A stretch of DNA of 64,000 nt from Plutella xylostella (taxonomy: Eukaryota > Arthropoda > Insecta > Lepidoptera > Plutellidae), in the NCBI RefSeq assembly GCF_932276165.1, contig NC_063982.1, positions 1,939,501 to 2,003,500 of the forward strand, read 5' to 3'. The notes under the pieces were generated by a model, which worked only from the letters and a program-made list of their open reading frames with translations, did no database searches and had not been told where the DNA came from. The translations under genes were made by a program, and so were the position numbers. Shown piece by piece: positions 30,776 to 40,667 of this stretch; position 1 is the stretch's first letter, and every line of letters begins with the position of its first letter.

Positions 30776-30874
30776 CATAAATCTCTCTACTTTAGATTAC
30801 CACATCCAAAATCAGATCCCATCTAAACGTCCAACATCCCCGGCCGTTGACCGCGTGCGTCACTATAGATATAA

Positions 30875-31699
30875 AGGCGCGTCCACACTCCCCTCGCTAA
30901 ATATTGTGACTGCCCCGCGGCGGCGCGGCGGCGCGCGCGTGGCGTTAAACAGATTTTCTATTCCATTTGATGAGAAACTTATTGTCGTAATCAGTGTGAA
31001 TGGGTGATTTAGGGTGAAAAGAATGAAGCTTCCGATGTGTTAGTAATTGATAGGGATTTAAGCTTATTAGCCGTTTTTGTCACTTTTAGTTACGTACTGC
31101 TAATTTATTTTCACTGATGATGTTGTATTTGATTTCTATATTTTTGGAGTACTTAAGTCATTGTAAATTATTTGACGTTTTCTAGCTTTCATCAGAACGA
31201 GATATTTAATATATTTTGAAATATTTAGGATTATGTGGCGCACTCTAAAAGACAGTTTAAAATGTTCAGAGGAAGCTGAAGGATGTTGCAATTGTAGGTA
31301 TACTTTAAGCATCTCATAACGGGATAAAAATGACACGCTATGCAACTATAAAATAACTAAATCTACAAGATCTTGGCCTATACCATAGTTTAATGAAGGA
31401 TTGTCACATGTTTTGTGTGAAATGCATACTCAATATCAATTAATTTGTAAACCTATACATATATGCTTAAAAAATAAATAAAATGATACGAAATAATTAA
31501 ATACACACTCAACTGTCGTAATAATTATACAATTGCCAATTTAAACAAACATTCACACTGCTCTAATTCGTACCACCACAATGACATAATCGCGACATTG
31601 TGACGCAACGAAGTGACACAAAGTAACGCGTGGCGTCACGTGTCACGACGGCGTCATACGTCACATCACAGCGCGGCGGGGGCCAGTGTGAATGCACCT
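30875..31699. mobile_element. TAA-flanked TIR element with GC-rich arms, 825 bp
   Basis: TAA lies at 30872-30874 and 31700-31702. Ends AGGCGCGTCCACACTCCCC and, in reverse complement, AGGTGCATTCACACTGGCCC. Arms are CpG-rich (GCGGCGGCGCGGCGGCGCG on the left; GTGTCACGACGGCGTC on the right) around an AT-rich centre. PIF/Harbinger-type by TSD; no transposase seen. The 69-codon minus-strand frame in the centre has no recognisable domain. Confidence 0.65.
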
Positions 31700-31795
31700 T
31701 AATGACAACTCAGTTAATGATCACTGAATTCAGAATAAAGTCGGCTTTCAATTATTTTGTGCTTTAAATAGCTGATAGATTTATATTTTGATTAA

Positions 31796-32203
31796 GAGCT
31801 GATTTTTTAATAGCCAGATAGAAGTTATAAAAACAAAAAAAAACACGCACTCACGCCTTGTACTAATGTACTCCCTTGCGGGGTAGGCAGAGGTGCATTG
31901 CTGCAGCCACTTTTCGCCAGAGTGTTATGTTAGTCCCAATGTAATAGGGGGCGGGCCTATTGCCATTTTACGGGCACATCCAAGACCTGAGAACAAATAT
32001 CTGTGTTTAAACAAATATCTGCCCCAGCCGGGAATCGAACCCGGGACCTTCGGCTCAGTACTCAGGACACTAACCACTACGCCATTCGGTCGTCATCTGG
32101 GTAATAAATCTGATGATGTCGCGTCTGAATGTTTGTATTAGACAGTGACAGCAACAATTTTATTTGCCAGATAAAATTTATCTGACTATTGAAAAATTTG
32201 CCC
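31796..32203. repeat. MITE D, short form, TAA TSD, with a SINE inside
   Basis: TAA at 31793-31795 and 32204-32206. TIRs GAGCTGATTTTTTAATAGCC AGATA and the inverse of TATCTGACTATTGAAAAATT TGCCC. The SINE accounts for ~266 of 408 bases. Confidence 0.8.
31829..32094 (-). repeat. tRNA-derived SINE, type B
   Basis: A-rich start, type-B body, B box GGTTCGATTCCCGG in reverse near 32040, ending at GCCATTCGGTC. Confidence 0.9.
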
Positions 32204-32274
32204 TAAGAAGAAGACTTCTTACAATTACAAAAAAAACTATGTTTAACGCGTGTCTAGTTTTTCAAGGGTAAAAC

Positions 32275-32400
32275 CGCAATGACCTCGCTCTGTTTGATTG
32301 AATGCAATCGAGTCTGCCCGGCCGGATATCGAACCCGGATCCTGCGTTTAGTTAAACAGCGTTACTATTCAAAATGACTACACTATGTTTGTTGTCTACG
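32275..32400 (-). pseudogene. tRNA-like/SINE head scrap
   Basis: GCCGGATATCGAACCCGGAT is an inverse B box (ATCCGGGTTCGATATCC). No tRNA stem set can be drawn and no SINE body is attached. Confidence 0.35.
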
Positions 32401-32418
32401 ATAGCTATAGTTGTCTAC

Positions 32419-32505
32419 ATCACGACCCATCACGTCCCCACTGCTGGGGCACGGGTCTCCTTCCAATGAAGGAAGGGTTTAGGCCTAGTCCACCATAGTA
32501 TACCT
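32419..32505 (-). repeat. 5S-derived SINE 3' fragment
   Basis: CATCACGACCCATCACGTCC, CACTGCTGGGGCACGGGTC and GGAAGGGTTTAGGCCTAGTC CACCAT are the reverse of the 3' end of the copy at 47.3 kb. Confidence 0.8.
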
Positions 32506-32698
32506 AGTTACTAGTATAGTTGTCTACTCAATGAATATAAACTGCAATCCCAAAATAATAATAACCTAACCTAACCAACGTTAAAAAACCCCGACATTAA
32601 ACACTAAAAGTGGCATAACTTTTAAAAGATACAGCTCCAAGAACACTGAACCTATGACCCACGAAAAACAAATCGAAAATCGGTTACGACTTATGAGG

Positions 32699-32732
32699 TT
32701 TTTTTTCTTTCTTTCTTCTTCTTCTTTCTTTC
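32699..32732. repeat. TTTC/TTC microsatellite
   Basis: Irregular run of TTTCTTTC and TTCTTC immediately before a MITE C copy. Confidence 0.75.
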
Positions 32733-33725
32733 ACTGGCAATGAATAAGTTCCACTCTAAAAATGCAGACACCACCAAACAACTCCCATTTGTCCGTAAAT
32801 TTTTATTTAAAATTTGAACGAAATATTACCGTTTTTAGTAGGTAATATAAAATATCCGGTTCTACCTTTTTTGGCATAAGATTTTTTTGCCTAATCTCGT
32901 ATTGCATAGTAACGATTGGTCAAAGTCTCGTTACGCCGAAAATCGTATGGCATAAATCTCCTTTAGTAAAAAGTTATTTCGCATAACATTGTTTAGCCTA
33001 ATAATGGTATGGCCAAATCTTGAATAGCCTAATAATGCTATGGCATAGGTTTATACAAAGTAATAATATTCGTTTGGCTTTAACTTTGACGGAGCGTCTC
33101 CCTACATAGCGCAAACTGGTGCCTTGTATTGTTTCCGCTGTTTGGAAAACGCTCCGCTCCGCTCCGCTGCGCTCCGCTTTGGTTTTGATGAAAATGTGCA
33201 CCTAACACGCTCCTCCTCGCTTTGCTCGTCGTCGCACCTATTTTTAGGTTTCGATCTCATGGGGTTTGTAATATTATATTGGTCGTTAACTTTCGATTTT
33301 TTGATCATACAATATCGTGATTTTCGGGATGTAGGAGAAAAATACCACAATTTGTACATTTACTACATACTTAATATATTATTTATTAAGATAACATTAG
33401 GAGAAACAAGATTATACATAGGTATAGACGAACATAAATTTGAGCAAACGAAACTTAGGTGTTTAAAGATTGTGCCTAAAGAGTTTTAGACGAAACGAGC
33501 CTTATGCCACATAAGTCTTGGCAAAGTGATGGTTCGGCCAAAAAAGTTTAGACCATACGAGTTATGCGAAATGAGTTTTGGTCAATAAAGATTATGCCAG
33601 ATGAGCGGAACCCAAAATATCCATTGTTCTGTTAAATGTACTTCAATGTTTCAGAAGGCGTAATTTTCGTTTCGCCTTTTCAGTTTAGAAGTACTTTTCT
33701 CGGTGGAAACTTTTCATCGCACGTG
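32733..33725 (+). repeat. MITE C, complete ends, split by element F
   Basis: Starts ACTGGCAATGAATAAGTTCC and ends GGAAACTTTTCATCGCACGT G before TA. Without the insertion it would be about the usual length. Inserted at AAAATATCC. Confidence 0.75.
32858..33613. mobile_element. TIR element F, copy 2, 9-bp TSD
   Basis: AAAATATCC at 32849-32857 and 33614-33622 is a perfect 9-bp duplication inside MITE C. The sequence is almost identical to copy 1, including the core (33135-33240), so F moved recently. It lacks a few bases found in copy 1 near 33050. Confidence 0.9.
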
Positions 33726-33756
33726 TATTTGGGTAAGTACCTATATTATAAGTCTC

Positions 33757-33880
33757 AACTCAAAACTCAACTCAAACTCAAATTTTTTTATTCATCGTAC
33801 AAATATAAAATTTTCTGATGAACGTCAATTTTTACAAATTACTCTCCGTTCGGATAAGGGGGGGCTCTTTATGTCTATCT
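33757..33880 (-). repeat. LINE 3' end with ACTCAA-type tail
   Basis: CAACTCAAAACTCAACTCAA is the hexamer-like tail; TTTTTTTATTCATCGTAC and ACTCTCCGTTCGGATAAGG follow. The same 3' end lies near 0.74 kb in the other orientation. Confidence 0.55.
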
Positions 33881-33995
33881 CTACCTCATTCCTACTAAAA
33901 CTTGGGCCATTACCCACCGCGCTGGTCCACTGCAGACTGGTTACTGCAAGTTTTGAAAAACTATTTAGGACACCACAAATAGTATTTATTCCTTA

Positions 33996-34213
33996 CTAGC
34001 TGTTCCCGCGCGCTTCGCTTCGCCTTAAAAAGTTTTCCCGTGGGAATTCCGGGATAAAAAGTAGCCTATGTTCTTTCCTAGGGTCTAGACAGTATGTATA
34101 CCAAATTTCATTCAAATCCGTTCAGTAGTTTTGGCGTGAAAGAGTAACACACAGACAGACAGACAGACACAGTTACTTTCGCATTTATAATATTAGTTAG
34201 GATTAGGATAGGA
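33996..34213 (-). mobile_element. Helitron-like element (Lep1 type)
   Basis: CTAGCTGTTCCCGCGCGCTT at the low end (3' terminus in reverse), GACA microsatellite, then ATTTATAATATTAGTTAGGA at the 5' terminus. Flanked by A/T with no TSD. Confidence 0.7.
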
Positions 34214-34257
34214 TTTTTAAGTACAGTTATTTTTTATATCGAGGTACTTACTCAAAA

Positions 34258-34375
34258 ATTTCCAGTTTAAGTGAATAATTTCCATTGGCACCTACTTGGA
34301 TTTGAACTCTCGGCTTCTCGAATGAGAGGACGATGTCTTACCCACTACGCCACTGCGTCGGCTCTGAAAAGGGTT
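34258..34375 (-). pseudogene. tRNA-like SINE head
   Basis: On the minus strand: GCAGTGGCGTAGTGGGTAAG (A-box-like), then GAGAGTTCAAATCCAAG (B-box-like). No matching body follows. A similar scrap lies at 37.51-37.59 kb. Confidence 0.5.
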
Positions 34376-34556
34376 TATTCAGGCGCAAGATATTTTCTTT
34401 TCGTCGTCGTTTAAAATGTCTGTTGAATATTTTTTTGCTGAATCCTGAAACGTTTTTGTAAAAAAGCTTTCTCATTTGTGATGCCTCTAGTTTTGTGGCT
34501 GAAAAAAACGTAAATATATAGCTTTTCCGTAGAATTGAAGTTTTTTTTTACTACAA

Positions 34557-34823
34557 AAACACACAAAAACACACGCACTCACGCCTTGTACTAATGTACT
34601 CCCTTGCGGGGTAGGCACAGGTGCATTGCTGCACCCACTTTTCGCCAGAGTGTTATGTTAGTCCCAATGTAATAGGGGGCGGGCCTATTGCCATTTTACG
34701 GGCACATCCAAGACCCGAGAACAAATATCTGTGTTTAAACAAATATCTGCCCCAGCCGGGAATCGAACCCGGGACCATCGGCTCAGTAGTCAGGGTCACT
34801 AACCACTACGCCATTCGGTAGTC
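34557..34823 (-). repeat. tRNA-derived SINE, type B, full length
   Basis: The 13-bp TSD TTTTTTACTACAA lies at 34544-34556 and 34824-34836. The A-rich end is interrupted by AACACAC units, and the head is at the high end. Confidence 0.9.
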
Positions 34824-34839
34824 TTTTTTACTACAATGA

Positions 34840-35430
34840 AAAATATTTACACGTAAGTATACAGATTTAGCACTCGACTCATAATGATCATAAATACCTA
34901 CCTATATTTCCACCAAAAGGTTGTCTTTAAAAAATAGCTTCAAGGGATAATACCGCAATTTTTGTACACATTTTGTATTTTAACTTCTGTTGTTAGTGTA
35001 CAAATAAAGAATATTGTATCTATAATGATATTTACTATTTTATAATCATTAATTATCCTTAAATTCATTACTACACAACTTATACCTAGGTAAGTACCTA
35101 TAAGTATTTAAAAGTAAATAAAATTTTATTTTATTGTTTTATTTTGTGTCATATATACCTGGTAGGTATTTTGTCACAATTACTTAACTGTCTCCATTTA
35201 TCGTTCCACTGTGTTATATCATAAATATATAAAATCATACAAATTAGTAAACCAGTTTTTTAATAATAAAATTATAATGTAACAATTTAAACGCTTTATA
35301 GTACAGCACGACTCAAAGTTCCACCAACGCCATCTGTAATCAAGACCTGACACAAAATTTTATAAATTTTAATTGGATGTCAGTAAACACTAGGAAATTT
35401 TATATTTGACAATTATTTGGTGGGAAAATA
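34840..35430. other. no recognisable gene
   Basis: Very AT-rich, with no open reading frame of note and no inverted termini seen. Confidence 0.4.
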
Positions 35431-35439
35431 CTTATTATT

Positions 35440-35530
35440 ATTAAATTTAATCCTTTATTGCACAAAAATAAGTGTACAAAGAGTGTCTTAACTTATACTG
35501 TCATTTCCTTGTGTTTAAATCCAATTGCTA
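35440..35530 (-). repeat. LINE 3' end fragment
   Basis: TTTAATCCTTTATTGCAC then AAGTGTACAAAGAGTGTCTT is a short, diverged version of the jockey/CR1-like minus-strand tail. Confidence 0.45.
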
Positions 35531-35664
35531 TGGTATTGACAGCTAATAAATTTAGCAGATTTCTAGCCCAGTTGTTTCTTATATAGTTGTTCAAAATAAA
35601 ATCATCGGGACGATATGTACAGCCGACAACCTTTTTATTACTTTTAACTTTTAGTCATGCTTAA

Positions 35665-36063
35665 CACATTGATGGACACTAGATTAACGGTGAAACTCAT
35701 AAAAACGCACAACATTTTTGTATGGGAGTTGAGTGATGTTTTGCTGGTGCACATGCCGGCACACTGCATAGACGCAGTAAAGAAAACACGACGTCGGTGA
35801 CCGTTGTGTGCGTATGAGTGCACACTTTTTTCTGTATGAAAAATTATTGTTGTGTGAAAATAAGGTACTCTGGGTGCACATATAACTTTGAAATCCTGCC
35901 AAATAAAGCACAACAAGATGGTCTTCATACAAACTCTAGGTAAAACAGGACTGCATTGACCGTTGTTGAAATAATTAGAAAAAGAGTGGGGACTGCATTC
36001 GACGTTGTGATTTTTTTCTAAAAGTGTGGAGGACGTCAAATGCAGTCAGTGTCCGTCAGTGGG
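35665..36063 (-). repeat. MITE Q, complete, TTAA TSD (piggyBac type)
   Basis: TTAA at 35661-35664 and 36064-36067 flanks 399 bases with TIRs CACATTGATGGACAC and the inverse of GTGTCCGTCAGTGGG. The 131-codon minus-strand frame covering it is not conserved in the 21-kb copy, so it is not a gene. Confidence 0.85.
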
Positions 36064-36067
36064 TTAA

Positions 36068-36345
36068 CTATACCTACCTATCAAACTGTCACGGCTGGGA
36101 ACGTCACCACTGGCGGCCAATCAGGAGCTTGTTAAAACGGAATTCCTAATTCAAACTAGCCAATTGAATTTGACTAATTGTTATAGGTAACAAAGAAGGG
36201 CGCACGGTACTGTAATTCGAAGTATTGCTTTGTATGTTTATTTTATTTTTCCCCGTATACTTTATGTAGGAAGGAGTTTATGTTAATTGGACAGGTGACA
36301 GTTTTCCTTTTATGTACCTATACTATGTATGAGTAGGTAGGTATT
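36068..36345. other. no recognisable feature
   Basis: Nothing recognised. Confidence 0.4.
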
Positions 36346-36685
36346 TACACTCACGGGCAATGAAAAGTTTCCACCAGTTTATTAATGGGTACAATTTAAA
36401 TCATCACCGAAAAAAATAATTGTACGCTAATACATTGCACCAAAAAAATAAATTAAAACCAAATTAATTAAACCAACTCCAAAATCGAAATCCCAAAAAA
36501 AAACGTTTACGTTCCAAAATAAATAAACACGCCTCCAAATAATTGCAAGTTTACAATAGAAAATCTTTTTCGTCGCCAAAACGGATAAATCATCACCAAA
36601 TTATGCTATACTAAAATATAAACATTGACACCAAAAGTGTTCAATTTTTTTTTATATCACCAAATTATCCTACCCAAAAACAATA

Positions 36686-36893
36686 TCCTAACTATCCTAA
36701 CTAATATTATAAATGCGAAAGTAACTGTGTCTGTCTGTCTGTTAATCTTTCACGACAAAACTACTGAACGGATTTGAATTAATTTTGGTATACATATGGT
36801 ATAGACCCTAGGAAAGAACATAGGCTACTTTTTATCCCGGAATTCCCACGGGAAAAGTTTTTAAGGCGAATCGAAGCTCGCGGGAGCAGCTAG
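36686..36893 (+). mobile_element. Helitron-like element (Lep1 type)
   Basis: TCCTAACTAATATTATAAAT at the 5' end, short GTCT run, ACTACTGAACGGATTTGAAT, and CGCGGGAGCAGCTAG at the 3' end. Inserted in element W. Confidence 0.7.
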
Positions 36894-37115
36894 TATAGTA
36901 TAAAGGTAATCGATTACCTGTTAATTTTAATATATAGGTATTTGCGGCTCTACGAGTGGTGCGGCATGAATTTTGAATTTGCGCGATGCTTGTGGACGCA
37001 ATGTGTCAATGATGTCTAGTACATCGACCTCAATACATCGCGGCAAATTCTGGACATGGTCAAATTTGAGCGGCGCCATCCCCCCACGCCCGCATACTCA
37101 TATACATACATTTAC

Positions 37116-37475
37116 CTATCATCATAATGATCATCAGCCAATAATCATCCACTGCTGGACATAGGCCTCTCCCAAGGAGCGCCACAACACTCGGTCCTCG
37201 TCGGCCTTCCTCATCCAACCACTACCGGCTGAAACCCGCCTAAGGTCGTCAGTCCAGCGGGCAGGAGGGCGTCCCACGCTGCGTTTGCCTGTTCGACGTC
37301 TCCACTCAAGAACTCGTCTACGCCAACGGTTATCGGTTCTTCGGCAGATATGACCAGCCCACAGCCACTTCAGCTTGCATATTTTGACAGCTATGTCGGT
37401 AACCTTAGTCCTCTGACAGATAACCTCATTTCTGATATGATCCATCAGAGAAACCCCAAGCACCAAGCACTTAAC
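37116..37475 (-). pseudogene. RTE-type LINE ORF2 C-terminus
   Basis: Minus-strand reading gives VLGVSLMDHIRNEVICQRTK, DIAVKICKLKWLWAGHICRR, RVLEWRRRTGKRSVGRPPAR and EAYVQQWMIIG. One codon is inserted near RRVSAGSG and another near KADEDR relative to the 29.1-kb copy, with the frame kept. The GATGAT tail is at the low end. Confidence 0.85.
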
Positions 37476-37499
37476 TATATTAAATTGTATTTTAATTCC

Positions 37500-37595
37500 T
37501 TATTTCTATAGAATTTATTGGTACATGACAGAATTCAAACCCTCGGCCACACGGCCACACGAATGGGAGTCGAGATGGCGTAACGGATAGATTTT
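37500..37595 (-). pseudogene. tRNA-like SINE head scrap
   Basis: GACAGAATTCAAACCCTCGG is an inverse B-box-like sequence; GGAGTCGAGATGGCGTAACG lies on the A-box side. No body is attached. Confidence 0.35.
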
Positions 37596-38499
37596 ACTAG
37601 GCACATACTAATGATTTAATTAATTCATAAAGCAATTTAACAAGTGACTTTGTTTTGGGGTAAGCTATTTATTATTTGGTATAAACTTAATTTTTAATAT
37701 TTACTTTAACTTTTTTTGGTTAGAAAGGATTATTAAAATTATACTGATAAAAGAATATATTGGTTACATCTATTTAGCGATGATATACTTTATTTGGTTT
37801 GAAATAAATTTTAATGGTGTCAATATAGTTTTACAGTATGCAGTAAAAAATAATTTGGTTCATTTCAAAAATATTTTGGGAAGCATGATTTGGTGATGAT
37901 TTATCCGTTTTGGCGGAGATTTCGAATTTATTGGCGGCAGTATCATATAATTTCTGGTGGAGGTTTAAATACAAGCCTTTATTAATTAGTCTATGGTTTC
38001 CACTGTGAAAATCACCAAATTACTCCTAAACGGAAAACGCTAGATTAATGACGCCTTCTGCAAAATTGGAGTACATTTAACAGAGCATTGGGATATTACC
38101 AACTGAAAACGGTAATACTATGATCTCATTTTAAAAAAAATGTGGGCGTTTGGTTTCGGCATTATGTGAGTGGAACCTTTTCATTGCCCGTGAGTGTACT
38201 TGTCTGTTCTATGAATTAAGTAAGGGCAGATTCTTCAATACACCTACATGGTGATGAAGAATTGTAAAGAAAGGCGGAAGTTTAATTAAGTATAATTACA
38301 GCCTTTTCATGTACCTCTGTTTTAGTGTTTAATATTTATATGTGTATGTATAAGTAGTATAAGTATATATAAATGTATTATTATATATTATTAGAATGTT
38401 AGGTATAGGTTTATATAATTTTTTTTATATATGTAGGTATAATTATGGTAGTTTTTGTGTAGGTTTTTTTGTTTGTGAGATTCATTGATTGATTGTGAT

Positions 38500-38655
38500 T
38501 TTTGTTATTTTTTTTTTGCACTTCCCTACTTTCTGCTCCTGAACCTCCTGCAGGTTGACTGGTAGAGAATGCTCTTAGCATTAAGTCCACCTCATTGTAC
38601 ATCTACTTTTGTAAATTGTGCAATAAAAGAATAAATAAATAAATAAAATAAGTTC
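38500..38655 (+). repeat. jockey/CR1-like LINE 3' end
   Basis: CTGGTAGAGAATGCTCTTAG, GTCCACCTCATTGTACATCT, TTGTGCAATAAAAGAATAAA then an AAATA tail. The clearest plus-strand example of this 3' end in the window. Confidence 0.65.
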
Positions 38656-38746
38656 ACTCTATAAATCGACGAACGAACGAACTAGAATTGTCACGCAATC
38701 AGCACACTTCATACAATGAGATAGAGCATTGAACTAATATTACTTA

Positions 38747-38897
38747 CTAGCTGTCCCCGCGCGCTTCGCTTCGCCTTAAAAAGTTTTCCCGTGGGAATTC
38801 CGGGATAAAAAGTAGCCTATGTTCTTTCCCAGGGTCTAGACCGTATGTATACCAAATTTCATTCAAATCCGTTCAGTAGTTTTGTCGTGAAAGAGTA

Positions 38898-38940
<43 letters not shown>

Positions 38941-38993
38941 CAGTTACTTTCGCATTTATAATATTAGTTAGGATAGGATTAGTTAGGATTAGG
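38747..38993 (-). mobile_element. Helitron-like element (Lep1 type) with long GACA run
   Basis: CTAGCTGTCCCCGCGCGCTT to ATAATATTAGTTAGGATAGG, with about ten GACA units. Repeated TAGGATTAGGATTAG at the 5' terminus suggests slippage. Confidence 0.7.
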
Positions 38994-38997
38994 ATTA

Positions 38998-39570
38998 GAG
39001 ATAGAGCAGTTTCTATCACAAGCATTCGGATTTCAGCAAATTCAAAATTGCAGGCATAGGTCTAAAGCCAAACCCCGTAAAAAGTAAACTTAAAAAAATG
39101 AAATCTATATTTTCTAGGACACAATAAAAGCTAGAAATAGTAGCTAAAGGGCAGGTAGAAACAAGTAATTGCATAGAAAAACCTGTATAATGCTATGTTA
39201 ACGATTTCACAGAAGTTAGTGCCTAGGTCGTAAGCTAATACCTACGGGCTTTGACAATGATTGCTGTGACCTATTCGCTTTACCTACTGAAAAAACTACT
39301 TTTCAAAGTAAAGTAAGTACCTACTTATAAATTTTGGATTTAAAAATTCGTAAAATAGTGACATTATACATATTAAGATTATTAAGTGATCCATTAACCT
39401 TATGCTTACTGGCTAAAGAGAGGTGTTATACGTTTAGCGTGTCTGTGTAGGTATCTGTGTGTGTACTTATCTGTCGGTGGTAGCTCCCAACGGCTGAACC
39501 GATTTAAAATTTGTATTTTCGGGACATAGGTTAACGTTACGGGTGTTTTTAGCCATTGTTTATTTAAAGT
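38998..39570. other. no recognised gene; Helitron-like scrap
   Basis: 39440-39560 (GTGTACTTATCTGTCGGTGG; CTGAACCGATTTAAAATTTG) resembles the generic interior of lepidopteran Helitron-like repeats but has no termini. Confidence 0.35.
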
Positions 39571-39571
39571 A

Positions 39572-40205
39572 AGAAGTAAAAAAAGTAAAAATTGTTTATT
39601 TGCACATAAAACACATAATACCTAAGTAAAATTTAAATCAAATTTTACAAAACAAAAAGTATTCTTGCGCACATCTTACATTTAAAATCACAAAATGAAC
39701 AGGGGCCCCCGAACTAGGCTTTGCCCGTATCTCGGGGTACCATTAAAATCAAAATCTTATTGAAAGTAACATCAGTAATATAACATAAAATGTAATTATT
39801 CTAAAAAAATATATATATTTAATCAGTCTTTTAACTGTAACACATTATAAAAATAGAACAGAACAGAAAATAATAAATTATTGTAATGGACTAACTGCAA
39901 ATTGCACATCTTATTCTATAATACCCTCAGTAGAGGCATAATCTAATTTAAGTAAAGACTCTTTTAACTTAATTTTAGCTTCAGAAACAGAAAGGTGTAT
40001 TAGATTAGAGTATTGAAGGATATTGTTATAAACGTGTGCTCTTATATATTGTCCGAAACGTTGACCGAAAGAAGTATTAATGTAAGTAGTAGGAATTTTA
40101 AAGACACGTTTTTTAAGTAAGAGGTCATATAAATCAGAGTTTATTAGTTTTTTATGAGTAGAGAGGCATAACCGAAGGATAAACAGTTGACGAACATTAA
40201 GTAAT
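39572..40205 (-). pseudogene. LINE ORF2 C-terminus and 3' UTR (jockey/CR1-like)
   Basis: The minus strand reads through about 96 codons to a TAA at 39911-39913: LNVRQLFILRLCLSTHKKLI, NSDLYDLLLKKRVFKIPTTY, GQRFGQYIRAHVYNNIL and AKIKLKESLLKLDYASTEGI IE. This resembles the extreme C-terminus of non-LTR ORF2 proteins after the RT domain. A ~340-base 3' UTR follows, ending in TTTGCACATAAAAC near 39600. The 5' side ends in an inverted duplication. Assignment by style only; no catalytic motif is present. Confidence 0.6.
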
Positions 40206-40237
40206 TTAGCATAATGTTCGTCAACTGTTTATCCTTA
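40175..40237. repeat. snap-back inverted repeat at the LINE 5' edge
   Basis: AAGGATAAACAGTTGACGAA CATTA and its exact reverse complement are separated by about 11 bases. One arm is LINE coding sequence, the other an inverted copy of it. Confidence 0.85.
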
Positions 40238-40239
40238 TT

Positions 40240-40667
40240 TAAATCGGCTTAGCCGTAAAAAAAGCTATGCGACTTTTAGTATTGAATGTCGGGGGGTTTT
40301 AACATTAGGTTATTTCATTGATTTCAGTACGCGAGAGTCGTCAGGGCATCAACCCTAAAGCGACCGAGCGCAAAAACCCAACGAATATTTTTTCAATAAA
40401 AAAAAACTATTGACCGAAAATGACAAGTAGCCGCCACGGCGCCGATCCACCACAATTACACGTTACCACTGCAAGCTCAGGTCTATAATTTAGAAGGATG
40501 AGGAGACATAACCATTTTTTTGTTTTTTTTTGTTTGTTTGTATCATAATTTACTAATTCGGCCTCTTTCGGGTCACTGTGATGACGATCTTTCCGGTTTT
40601 TTTAAGGTTCTTTTGCCGGCGTTTCTTTCTGCAGTGAATGCGGTTTTATGGTGATATTAGATTTTTA
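40240..40667. other. no recognisable gene
   Basis: No open frame. The GC-richer patch CCGCCACGGCGCCGATCCAC near 40430 is isolated. Confidence 0.35.

Larger units (their letters stand above)
36375..37995. mobile_element. TIR element W, word-array type, 8-9-bp TSD
   Basis: GTTTCCAC at 36367-36374 and 37996-38003 is the duplication within MITE C. Ends CAGTTTATTAATGGGTACAA and, in reverse complement, CATAGACTAATTAATAAAGG share TTTAAA and CACC motifs further in. The left part repeats CACCAAAT, CTCCAAA and CGCCAAAACGGATAAATCAT; the right part repeats the inverse (ATTTGGTG, ATGATTTATCCGTTTTGGCG). Two later insertions, Helitron-like and RTE, lie inside. No transposase. Confidence 0.7.
36348..38196 (-). 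repeat. MITE C, complete ends, split by a 1.6-kb insertion
   Basis: TA then CACTCACGGGCAATGAAAAG on the left; GTTTCCACTGTGAAAATCAC... to TTTTCATTGCCCGTGAGTG and TA on the right. The pre-insertion length would be close to 238. Confidence 0.85.

Noticed and set aside
35644..36039. 131-codon minus-strand frame, possible gene
   Set aside because: It lies within the TTAA-flanked MITE Q; the second Q copy does not keep the frame.
38881..38945. (GACA)n as an independent microsatellite or CRISPR-like array
   Set aside because: The run is the internal microsatellite of the Helitron-like element; no spacers or repeats of CRISPR type exist in the window.
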